Shown here: positions 32,389-39,461 of the stretch, in pieces | How the letters are laid out: every line of letters begins with the position of its first letter | How positions within the stretch are numbered: position 1 is the first letter of the stretch | Assembly (NCBI GenBank): GCA_964641395.1 | Contig: CAZXKQ010000003.1 | Location: 16,854 to 80,853, forward strand | From: CANQBR01 sp964641395 | GTDB lineage: Bacteria; Bacillota; Negativicutes; Acidaminococcales; Acidaminococcaceae | Length of the DNA stretch: 64,000 bases | Direction of reading: 5' to 3' | Notes under the pieces: generated by a model | What the model saw: only the letters and a program-made list of their open reading frames with translations | The model's database searches: none | Told to the model about the DNA's origin: nothing | Position numbers and translations under genes: made by a program

Positions 32389-32835
32389 ATGTCGGAGATC
32401 TTAGCGGAAACCACCTTTTCCAGCGTCATCCACAACACCGAGGTCAGCGCCGCCATCGTGAAATGGGGCAACGAGAACGGCTATCCCCTAAAGAAGGCCA
32501 AGCTCTACTACAAGCTGGACGCCTACGTAGGCTTCTCCCCCGACAACTACCTGATCAAGGCCACCCGCCTGCCCCCCATCCCTGGAGGCTGGAAGGTAGT
32601 GGTGGAAAAATACGAGGCGGAGAGCCGCATCATCCCCCTCAACGTGAAGCCCGGCACCACCGAGGTGAACCGCTTCATCCTGAAGATGATGGACGAGTAC
32701 GTGCTGGAGGGCCTGCGGATGGAGCTGGCCAAGGAATCCTACGAGTCCTACGGCTCCTACCTGCTGGACCTGAAGGTGACGGGCCACCCGGTGCTGATCA
32801 ACGCCTTCGAAGACTTCATCGAGAACATGCGCTAG
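32389..32835 (+). CDS. Hypothetical protein, 148 aa
   Basis: Not recognised. Soluble, mixed alpha/beta, no signal peptide. Tyr- and Lys-rich N-terminal half ('KKAKLYYKLDAYVGFSPDNY') and an acidic helical C-terminal half ending 'INAFEDFIENMR'. It has its own promoter and an AAGGAGG SD. Codon use returns to the GC-rich host style, unlike the preceding unit. Probably co-transcribed with the small Cys-rich gene 3 bp downstream. Confidence 0.7.
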   Translation: MSEILAETTFSSVIHNTEVSAAIVKWGNENGYPLKKAKLYYKLDAYVGFSPDNYLIKATRLPPIPGGWKVVVEKYEAESRIIPLNVKPGTTEVNRFILKMMDEYVLEGLRMELAKESYESYGSYLLDLKVTGHPVLINAFEDFIENMR

Positions 32836-32838
32836 GCC

Positions 32839-33135
32839 ATGGAGCAGGCTAGCCTCATTCACAGCCTGGCCGCCGTCCTGGCCCCCCGGCTGCGGCCCTT
32901 TGCCGGAGTGGCGGCATCAGACGGCCTCTTAGCGGAGGGGAGGGAGGCAGAGCTGGCGGCCTGCGCCTTCCTCATCACCCAGGTGGTGCGGCCCTGCTGC
33001 TGCGCCCTCTGCAGGAAGGAGGCCCTGGAGGAGCTGGTGGGGGCCAGCGGCCTCTGCCCTCCTGGCAGCGCCACCTGCCGCCGCCTGGCAGAGCTGGCCT
33101 ACCTGGACCTGTGCCGCCTCAACGGCCTGGGCTAG
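32839..33135 (+). CDS. Small cysteine-rich hypothetical protein, 98 aa
   Basis: Not recognised. Helical protein with a dense Cys cluster near the middle (RPCCCALCRKE) and further Cys downstream (LCPP, TCRR, LCRL). This arrangement would permit metal binding, but no known zinc motif is clear. It starts 3 bp after the previous stop, so translation is probably coupled. Confidence 0.62.
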   Translation: MEQASLIHSLAAVLAPRLRPFAGVAASDGLLAEGREAELAACAFLITQVVRPCCCALCRKEALEELVGASGLCPPGSATCRRLAELAYLDLCRLNGLG

Positions 33136-33156
33136 CCAGGCCGGGAAGAAGCAAAA

Positions 33157-33201
33157 AAAGACAGCCTAGGCTGCGGTGGCAGCGAGGGCTGTCTTTCTCT
33201 T
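33157..33201. terminator. Bidirectional intrinsic terminator
   Basis: 10-bp stem AAAGACAGCC / GGCTGTCTTT. The minus strand reads a T-run from the AAAAAAA at 33153-33159; the plus strand ends in TTTCTCTTT. It separates the convergent plus-strand pair and the minus-strand small membrane gene. Confidence 0.8.
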
Positions 33202-33230
33202 TAGCAGGATGGGGAAGGGTGCCGGGCTCC

Positions 33231-33437
33231 TTACTCCGGGGCGGGGAAGAAGCCTAGGTTCACCAGCACCATGTAGACGGAGAAGCAGAAGACGGCGGCA
33301 AAGCAGAAGGCGATGCTGTAGTCCTTCCGCCTTACCATGGCGTAGCAGCCTCTGGCGGCTACGACCAGGAGTATGAACCAGATTACAGAGCCGGTGGTGT
33401 CGTGGCTCATCATGTCGAGCCAAGAACTGCCTCCCAT
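33231..33437 (-). CDS. Small membrane protein, 68 aa
   Basis: Two hydrophobic segments ('SVIWFILLVVAARGCYAMV' and 'IAFCFAAVFCFSVYMVLVNLGFF') flank a short basic loop. Not recognised. The chosen ATG (MGGSS) has AAAGGAG 9 nt upstream; an ATG 9 nt earlier in another frame is too close to the SD. It lies downstream of the minus-strand tRNA cluster without a clear promoter of its own, so may be expressed by read-through. Confidence 0.6.
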   Translation of the reverse strand: MGGSSWLDMMSHDTTGSVIWFILLVVAARGCYAMVRRKDYSIAFCFAAVFCFSVYMVLVNLGFFPAPE

Positions 33438-33535
33438 AAGCCATCTCTCCTTTCTGTAGGCCTGACAGGCCGGGCTAAAAAGCAAACACCCCTGAAGAGC
33501 AGCGGCGGCGTACCCCAGAGGCGGAGAAGCTGTTT

Positions 33536-33611
33536 TGGTGCCTCAGCGCAGAATCGAACTGCGGACACAAGGATTTTCAGTCCTTTGCTCTACCAACTGA
33601 GCTACCGAGGC
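33536..33611 (-). tRNA. tRNA-Phe (GAA)
   Basis: Cloverleaf on the minus strand: acceptor GCCTCGG / CTGAGGC, anticodon loop CTGAAAA, T-loop GTTCGATTC, encoded CCA. Confidence 0.96.
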
Positions 33612-33616
33612 ATAGT

Positions 33617-33693
33617 TGGCGACCCGGATGGGACTCGAACCCACGACCTCCGCCGTGACAGGGCGGCATTCTAACCAACTGAACCACCGGGCC
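33617..33693 (-). tRNA. tRNA-Asp (GTC)
   Basis: Minus-strand cloverleaf: acceptor GGCCCGG / CCGGGTC, anticodon stem CCGCC/GGCGG around loop CTGTCAC, T-loop GTTCGAGTC, encoded CCA. Confidence 0.96.
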
Positions 33694-33719
33694 GTAGAGG
33701 GCATTTTGGACATAAAAAA

Positions 33720-33795
33720 TGGTGGGCGCTGACGGGATCGAACCGCCGACATTCTGCTTGTAGGGCAGACGCTCTCCCAGCTGAGCTAAGCGCCC
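33720..33795 (-). tRNA. tRNA-Val (TAC)
   Basis: Minus-strand cloverleaf: acceptor GGGCGCT / AGCGCCC, anticodon loop CCTACAA, T-loop GTTCGATCC, encoded CCA. Confidence 0.96.
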
Positions 33796-33802
33796 ACGGT
33801 GG

Positions 33803-33877
33803 TGGTGACCGGTAGGGGACTCGAACCCCTGATACCGCCGTGAAAGGGCGGTGTCTTAACCGCTTGACCAACCGGCC
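33803..33877 (-). tRNA. tRNA-Glu (TTC)
   Basis: Minus-strand cloverleaf: acceptor GGCCGGT / ACCGGTC, anticodon stem CCGCC/GGCGG around loop CTTTCAC, T-loop GTTCGAGTC, encoded CCA. Confidence 0.96.
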
Positions 33878-33882
33878 GCAAA

Positions 33883-33958
33883 TGGTGATCCATGTAGGCC
33901 TCGAACCTACGACACCCTGATTAAGAGTCAGGTGCTCTACCAACTGAGCTAATGGACC
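33883..33958 (-). tRNA. tRNA-Lys (CTT)
   Basis: Minus-strand cloverleaf: acceptor GGTCCAT / ATGGATC, anticodon loop CTCTTAA, T-loop GTTCGAGGC, encoded CCA. First gene of the five-tRNA transcript. Confidence 0.95.
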
Positions 33959-34000
33959 GTGTTTGAGCGGCGCTGCCGGTGCACCCCCGTTGCTTGAATA

Positions 34001-34029
34001 ATGATACACGATAAAGGGGCCTCTGTCAA
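34001..34029 (-). promoter_or_regulatory. Promoter of the tRNA cluster
   Basis: On the minus strand a perfect TTGACA is followed after 17 bp by TATCAT, about 45 bp before the first tRNA (Lys). Confidence 0.85.
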
Positions 34030-34108
34030 GAGGTTTTTGAGGATTTTTGCAAAAAACTCCCCCTGGTGGGCGGCCGCCCCGGGCCGGGGCTTTTCTCCCC
34101 CCTGCCCC

Positions 34109-34137
34109 TTGCCTTTTTCCCTTCCCTCCCCTATAAT
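34109..34137 (+). promoter_or_regulatory. Promoter of polA
   Basis: TTGCCT and a perfect TATAAT with a 17-bp spacer, about 70 bp before the polA start. It is divergent from the tRNA promoter. Confidence 0.75.
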
Positions 34138-34209
34138 AAAGGCCGGGGCCAGGCTGAGGGCCCGGCCCGCCTACGGGGAGCGTACAGCTGAGAAAGGATG
34201 AGTGAGTTT

Positions 34210-36804
34210 ATGGCCGATAAATTTTTATTGATAGACGGCAGCAGCCTGCTGTTCCGGGCTTACTACGCCCTGCCCCCTCTGACCACCAAGGACGGCACCC
34301 CCACCGGGGCGGTGTACGGCCTCTGCAACATGCTGGTCAGGCTGTTGGGGGAGGTGCAGCCCTGCTACATGGCGGTGGCCTTCGACAAGGCCAGGCAGAC
34401 CTTTCGCAACCGCCTCTACGAAGGCTACAAGGGCCAGCGCAAGCCCACCCCGCCGGAGCTGAAGAGCCAGTTCCCCCTGGCCATCCAGGTGCTGGAGGCC
34501 TTGAACATCCCCGCCTTGGAGCTGGATGATTACGAGGCGGACGACATCATCGGCACCCTGGCCCAGGCGGCCCCGCCGGAGGCGGAGGTGATCATCGTCA
34601 CCGGGGACAGGGACGAGCTCCAGCTCATCGATCATCGCACCAAGGTTTACTACACGAAGAAGGGCATTAGCGAGCTCCAGATCTACGACGAGGCGGAGTT
34701 CGCCCTCCGCTACCAGGGCCTGGCTCCCCGCCAGCTCATCGACCTTAAGGGGCTGATGGGGGACAGTTCCGACAACATCCCCGGCATCCCCGGCATAGGG
34801 GAGAAGACCGCCTTGAAGCTGCTGAAGGAGGGAGGCGGCAGCGTAGAGGCGGTGCTGGCCTCCTGGGAGCAGGTGAAGGCCAAGGGCCTGCGGGAAAAGC
34901 TGCAGGCCGGCCAGGCCGGCGCCCTCCTCTCTAAGCAGCTGGCCACCATCTGCTGCCAGGCTCCTCTGGAGCTGGACAGCCAGCGCTACCTGCTGCGGGG
35001 CTTGAAGCCGGAGGCGGAGGCCTTCTTGGCCCAGCTAGAATTTCGCAGCCTCTACCAGCGTTTCGCCTCCCTCTTAGGCAGGGAGGAGGCGGGCCTGGCC
35101 AGCTTCGCCCAGCCCGAGCCGGAACCTGTGGCGGTACGGCCCATCCAGGGGGCCGCTGCGGGGGAGGTGTTCGCCCGCCTGGCCGCCAGCCCGGAGCCGG
35201 TGGCCCTCACCTATACGATAGCCGGGGAACTGCCCAGCCTCTACCTGGCCCAGGCCCAGTTCTGCTGCGACGGCCAGGTGTACAGCCTGGAAGCCCAGGG
35301 GGAGGCCCTCAGCGCCTTTTACGCCTATCTGGCCGACCCCCGGGCCCTGAAGGCGGTGTGCGGCAGCAAGGAGCTGTACAAGGCCTGCCTCTGCCTGCGG
35401 CAACCCCTGCAGGGAGTGGTGGAGGATCTCAGCCTGGCCGCCTACCTGGACCAGCCGGGCCGCAGCAGCTACCAGCTAGACAGCCTGGCCCAGCGCTATT
35501 TGGCAGCCGTCCCCCAGGCGGAAAGCGCCCAGGCGGCCGCCCTGCTGCCCCTCCTCCAGGAGCGGCTGGCAGAGCAACAACTCACCGCTATTTACAAGAA
35601 GATAGAGCTGCCCCTGGCCCCCCTCCTGGCCCAGATGGAGGTGGCAGGGATCAAGCCCGACCTTCAGGGCCTGGAAGAGCAGGCCCGGGCCATGGAGGTG
35701 CGGCTGCAGGGGCTGGAGGAGCAGGCCTACCAGCAGGCAGGGGAGGTCTTCAATCTGAAGAGCCCCAAGCAGCTGGGCACAGTCCTTTTCGAGCACCTGC
35801 AGCTGCCGGTGCAGAAGAAGACCAAGAGCGGTTATTCCACCGACGTGAAGGTGCTGGAGGCCCTCAGGGGGGAGCACCCCCTTATCGATACCATTCTGGA
35901 GCACCGCAAGTTCAGCAAGCTCCAGTCCACCTACCTAGAGGGGCTCAGGCCTCTGGTGAACCCTCGCACCGGCCGCATCCACAGCCACTTCCAACAGACG
36001 GTGACGGTGACGGGCCGGCTGTCCAGCACGGATCCCAACCTGCAGAACATCCCTGCCCGCACCGAGGAGGGGAGGGCCATACGCCGGCTCTTCCTGCCGG
36101 GGGAGGGCTACGACTACCTGCTCAGCTGCGATTATTCCCAGGTGGAGCTGCGGATCTTGGCCTGCATCGCCCAGGACCAGCTGTTGCTGGACAGCTTCCG
36201 CCAGGGCCAGGACGTTCACGCCCGCACGGCGGCGGAGGTCTTCGGCCTGCCCCTGGACCAGGTGGGCAAGGAGCAGCGGAGCCGGGCCAAGGCGGTGAAC
36301 TTCGGCATCGTGTACGGCATCAGCGACTTCGGCCTGGCCGCCCAGCTAGGGGTGAGCAGGGGGGAGGCCGCTGGCTACATCAAGAGCTACCTGGAGCGGT
36401 ACAGCGGCGTGAAGGCCTACATGGAGAGGGTGGTAGCCCAGGCTAGGGAGCAGGGCTACGTCACCACCCTGCTAGGCCGCCGCCGCTACCTGCCGGAGAT
36501 CAGGAGCAGCAATTACAACCTGCGCACGGCGGCGGAGCGCACCGCCATCAACACCCCCATCCAGGGGACGGCGGCGGACATTATGAAGCTGGCCATGCTC
36601 AAGGTGGCCCAGGCCCTGCAAGAGGCAGGGCTGAAGAGCCGCATCCTCCTCCAAGTCCACGACGAATTGGTGCTGGAGGTGCCGGCGGAGGAGCGGGAGG
36701 AGGCGGCCCGGCTGGTGGAAGAGGCCATGGAAGGGGCCTTCCAGCTGGAGATCCCCCTGCCGGCAGAGGCCAGCTGGGGAGTGAACTGGGCTGACGCCAA
36801 GTAG
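34210..36804 (+). CDS. polA: DNA polymerase I
   Basis: Repair and Okazaki-fragment polymerase, 864 aa. Residues 1 to about 285 are the 5'-3' exonuclease domain ('LLIDGSSLLFRAYYALPPL', 'GDRDELQLI', 'GIPGIGEKTA'). The middle 3'-5' exonuclease-like domain appears to lack its acidic active-site motifs, as in many Firmicutes. Polymerase motifs: A in CDYSQVELR (D641), B in 'RSRAKAVNFGIVYG', C in QVHDELV (D818). The ATG at 34210 was chosen because AAAGGA touches the alternative ATG at 34198, too close for use. Confidence 0.97.
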   Translation: MADKFLLIDGSSLLFRAYYALPPLTTKDGTPTGAVYGLCNMLVRLLGEVQPCYMAVAFDKARQTFRNRLYEGYKGQRKPTPPELKSQFPLAIQVLEALNIPALELDDYEADDIIGTLAQAAPPEAEVIIVTGDRDELQLIDHRTKVYYTKKGISELQIYDEAEFALRYQGLAPRQLIDLKGLMGDSSDNIPGIPGIGEKTALKLLKEGGGSVEAVLASWEQVKAKGLREKLQAGQAGALLSKQLATICCQAPLELDSQRYLLRGLKPEAEAFLAQLEFRSLYQRFASLLGREEAGLASFAQPEPEPVAVRPIQGAAAGEVFARLAASPEPVALTYTIAGELPSLYLAQAQFCCDGQVYSLEAQGEALSAFYAYLADPRALKAVCGSKELYKACLCLRQPLQGVVEDLSLAAYLDQPGRSSYQLDSLAQRYLAAVPQAESAQAAALLPLLQERLAEQQLTAIYKKIELPLAPLLAQMEVAGIKPDLQGLEEQARAMEVRLQGLEEQAYQQAGEVFNLKSPKQLGTVLFEHLQLPVQKKTKSGYSTDVKVLEALRGEHPLIDTILEHRKFSKLQSTYLEGLRPLVNPRTGRIHSHFQQTVTVTGRLSSTDPNLQNIPARTEEGRAIRRLFLPGEGYDYLLSCDYSQVELRILACIAQDQLLLDSFRQGQDVHARTAAEVFGLPLDQVGKEQRSRAKAVNFGIVYGISDFGLAAQLGVSRGEAAGYIKSYLERYSGVKAYMERVVAQAREQGYVTTLLGRRRYLPEIRSSNYNLRTAAERTAINTPIQGTAADIMKLAMLKVAQALQEAGLKSRILLQVHDELVLEVPAEEREEAARLVEEAMEGAFQLEIPLPAEASWGVNWADAK

Positions 36805-36863
36805 ACGGAAGGAAGAGGCCCGGGGGAGGAAGCCCCGCAGCCTCTAGGGAAGGGGAGGATCCT

Positions 36864-37685
36864 ATGCCCGAACTACCAGAGGTGGAGCAGGTGCGGCGCA
36901 GCCTGGCGCCCCACATCGTAGGCAAGAGCATCAGCCAGGTGGAGGTGGGCCTGCCCCGGCTGATCAAGTACCCGGAGCCGGCAGCCTTCTGCCAGCGCCT
37001 CCTGGGAGAGAGGATAGAGGCGGTGGGCCGCCGGGGCAAGTACCTGCGGCTGGAGCTGGCCAGCGGCCAGTACCTGCTGCTCCACCTGCGGATGACCGGC
37101 GCCCTCATCGCCCAGGAGAGGGGGCTGCCTCCTCCCAGTTACGCCAAGCTGAAGTTCAGTCTCAGCGGGGATACGGACCTTTATTTTACCGATATCCGCA
37201 CCTTCGGCACCCTCTACCTCCTCCGGCCGGGGGAGCTGGGCATAGCAGGCTATGACAGCCTAGGGCCGGAGCCCCTCACAGCCGGCTTCACCCCTGCCTA
37301 CCTGGCCCCCTTGGCGGCTAGGGCCCGGCAGACGGTGAAGGCCTTCATCCTGGATCAGCGCCGCATCGCCGGCCTAGGCAACATCTACGCCGACGAGGCC
37401 CTCTTCGCCAGCGGCCTGGCCCCCGCCCGCCTGGCCAACAGCCTGGGGGAGGAGGAGGTGGCGGCCCTGGTGGCGGCCATCAACCAGGTCATCGCCCAGG
37501 GCATAGCCAACAGGGGCACTACCTTTAGAGATTACAGGGACGGAGAGGGGAGGCAGGGCTCCAACCAGGAGCATCTGGCGGTGTACGGCCGGGGCGGCCT
37601 GCCCTGCCGCCGCTGCGGCGGCCCCTTGGTGAAGACGGTGGTGGCAGGCAGGGGCACGGTGTACTGCCCCCGCTGTCAAAAATAA
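36864..37685 (+). CDS. mutM: Formamidopyrimidine-DNA glycosylase
   Basis: Removes 8-oxoguanine and Fapy lesions, with AP-lyase activity. N-terminal PELPEVE gives the catalytic Pro2 and Glu3. 'GRRGKYLRL' and 'QRRIAGLGNIYADEALF' are family blocks. The zinc finger uses C248, C251, C268, C271. Length 273 aa. It follows polA by 59 bp and precedes coaE, a conserved polA-mutM-coaE order. Confidence 0.97.
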   Translation: MPELPEVEQVRRSLAPHIVGKSISQVEVGLPRLIKYPEPAAFCQRLLGERIEAVGRRGKYLRLELASGQYLLLHLRMTGALIAQERGLPPPSYAKLKFSLSGDTDLYFTDIRTFGTLYLLRPGELGIAGYDSLGPEPLTAGFTPAYLAPLAARARQTVKAFILDQRRIAGLGNIYADEALFASGLAPARLANSLGEEEVAALVAAINQVIAQGIANRGTTFRDYRDGEGRQGSNQEHLAVYGRGGLPCRRCGGPLVKTVVAGRGTVYCPRCQK

Positions 37686-37707
37686 ACGGTACGAAGGAGG
37701 TGGCCTG

Positions 37708-38328
37708 ATGGAGATCATCGGCCTTACAGGGGGCATGGCCTCAGGGAAGAGCACGGTGGCCCGGGCCTTGGCCCAGGCAGGGCTGGGGGTCTTTGACGCC
37801 GACCAGGCCAGCCGAGACGCCGTGGCCCCAGGCAGCCCAGGGCTGCGGGCGGTAGAAGCGGCCCTAGGGCCGGGCTACCTGACGGCTGCAGGAGGGTTGG
37901 ACCGGCCCAAGGTGGCCGCCCTCATCTTCCACGACCGGGCCGCTAGGCAACGCTTGGAGGCCGTCATCCACCGCCTGGTGTGGCAGCAGGCCCAGGCCTT
38001 CATCGTCCGGCAGCGGCAGGCAGGGGCCAGGGCGGTGGTGCTGGACGTGCCCCTGCTCATCGAGTGCGGCTGGCAGCGGCACTGCAGCCAGGTGTGGCTG
38101 GTGGTGGTGAGCCGGGAGCAGCAGCTGGAGCGGGCCATGGCCCGGGACGGCATGAGCAGGGAGCAGGCGGAGGCCCGGCTGCAGGCCCAGCTGAGCCTAG
38201 AGGAGAAGGCGGCGGCAGCCGACGTGCTCATCGACAACCGGGGCAGTCTGGCGGCCACCCTGGAGCAGGTGGCAGGGCTCCTCCGCGGCCTAGGCCTGAG
38301 TCAGCCGGCAGGTGAAGTTACTGAGTAG
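37708..38328 (+). CDS. coaE: Dephospho-CoA kinase
   Basis: Final step of coenzyme A synthesis: phosphorylates the 3'-hydroxyl of dephospho-CoA. P-loop GGMASGKST is near residue 7-15, followed by 'VFDADQASR'. 'VLDVPLLIECGW' is the typical CoaE block. Length 206 aa is normal. SD GAAGGAGG. Confidence 0.95.
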   Translation: MEIIGLTGGMASGKSTVARALAQAGLGVFDADQASRDAVAPGSPGLRAVEAALGPGYLTAAGGLDRPKVAALIFHDRAARQRLEAVIHRLVWQQAQAFIVRQRQAGARAVVLDVPLLIECGWQRHCSQVWLVVVSREQQLERAMARDGMSREQAEARLQAQLSLEEKAAAADVLIDNRGSLAATLEQVAGLLRGLGLSQPAGEVTE

Positions 38329-38340
38329 GGAGGGCAGGCT

Positions 38341-39051
38341 GTGACCGCAGCTAGAAGGAGTAGGCCCAAGGGGAAAGAGAGCAATGTGGAACGGGCCCGA
38401 CGGCGGCGGGGACGGCCCCGGCGCCCCTGGTACCTGCTGCCCCTCTGCTGCCTCCTAGGCCTCTGCCTCCTAGGCTTCTCCCTCTACCAGCTCTGGCGCA
38501 GCGACTTCATCCAGATGCGCTATGTCTACCTGTGGAAGTACCAGGACGAAATCCTCCTCTACAGCCAGCGCAATAAGGTGGATCCCTTCCTGGTGGCGGC
38601 CATCATCAAGAACGAAAGCGGCTTCAACCCCCAGGCGGTGTCCAAGGTCGGGGCGGTGGGGCTGATGCAGCTGATGCCGGAAACAGCCGCCTGGGCGGCC
38701 CGGCAGATGGGCCTCACCTCCTACCGGGAGGGGGAGCTGTACAACAGCCAGACCAACATCCGCCTGGGCTGCTGGTACCTGGGAGAGCTGGAGGCGGAGT
38801 TCCAGGGCAACCTGGTGCTGCTGCTGGTGGCCTACAACGCCGGCCGGGGCCAGACCAAGGCCTGGATGGAGGCCAACCACTGGACCTATGACTTTAACAG
38901 GCCGGCCTCCATACCCTATGGGGATACCAGGGAGTACGTGGAAAGGGTGCTTCAGGACAGGGAGCGCTACTACCTTTATTACAAGGACAGGGTGCGGCTC
39001 CCCCCGCCTGCCCCGTCGGGGAAGGGAGCCCAGGGGGGCGGCGGCTCCTAA
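38341..39051 (+). CDS. Membrane-anchored lytic transglycosylase (Slt-like)
   Basis: Cleaves peptidoglycan glycan strands. A basic head (residues 1-30) and one membrane segment (about 30-48) anchor the protein facing the periplasm. The SLT domain has the catalytic Glu E92 in NESGFNP, then 'GAVGLMQLMPETA' and 'LVAYNAGRG'. Length 236 aa. Start is GTG with GGAGGG upstream. Located 12 bp after coaE. A low-complexity Gly/Pro tail ends the protein. Confidence 0.93.
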   Translation: MTAARRSRPKGKESNVERARRRRGRPRRPWYLLPLCCLLGLCLLGFSLYQLWRSDFIQMRYVYLWKYQDEILLYSQRNKVDPFLVAAIIKNESGFNPQAVSKVGAVGLMQLMPETAAWAARQMGLTSYREGELYNSQTNIRLGCWYLGELEAEFQGNLVLLLVAYNAGRGQTKAWMEANHWTYDFNRPASIPYGDTREYVERVLQDRERYYLYYKDRVRLPPPAPSGKGAQGGGGS

Positions 39052-39068
39052 AATTTTTGTGAAAAACC

Positions 39069-39098
39069 TTGACAGGCTCCGGCCTTCTGTGTTAGAAT
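39069..39098 (+). promoter_or_regulatory. Promoter of tRNA-Leu
   Basis: Perfect TTGACA, 18-bp spacer, TAGAAT; the tRNA begins 28 bp further on. Confidence 0.8.
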
Positions 39099-39125
39099 TT
39101 CCTTGTTGCTGAAAAGCAGGGACGT

Positions 39126-39212
39126 GCGGTAGTGGCGGAACGGCAGACGCGCTAGCCTCAGGAGCTAGTGGGGGTTAACCCCGTGAAGGTTCAAATCCTT
39201 TCTACCGCACCA
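39126..39212 (+). tRNA. tRNA-Leu (CAG)
   Basis: 87-nt class II tRNA with long variable arm: acceptor GCGGTAG / CTACCGC, anticodon stem CTAGC/GCTAG around loop CTCAGGA, variable arm GGGGTTAACCCC, T-loop GTTCAAATC, encoded CCA. Confidence 0.95.
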
Positions 39213-39225
39213 TTTTTGCGCCTAG

Positions 39226-39257
39226 GGGGCGATGGTGGAAGCCGTCGCCCCTTTCCT
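39226..39257 (+). terminator. Intrinsic terminator after tRNA-Leu
   Basis: 10-bp stem GGGGCGATGG / CCGTCGCCCC (one G-U pair), 6-nt loop, then TTTCCTT. A TTTTT also follows the CCA end directly. Confidence 0.7.
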
Positions 39258-39461
39258 TATGCCTATCACAGTCCCTGCTTCTATACCCCGTCACAGCAAA
39301 AGATATAGAAACACCACTATATATTGTGGCAAAAGCCTGCCTATGCCTCTCTCAGCCCCAAGATTTATTTTTGGCAGGGCCGTTTTTTGAGAGGAAGTAG
39401 ACCCTTTCTGTCGAAACTATACAGGGTATGTTGCATCATTACGAAGCTAGGTAGTGGAACG

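Noticed and set aside
33536..33958. tRNA cluster as an integration hotspot for the nearby island
   Set aside because: No integrase, no partial tRNA repeat and about 1.4 kb of host-like genes lie between the island and the tRNAs.
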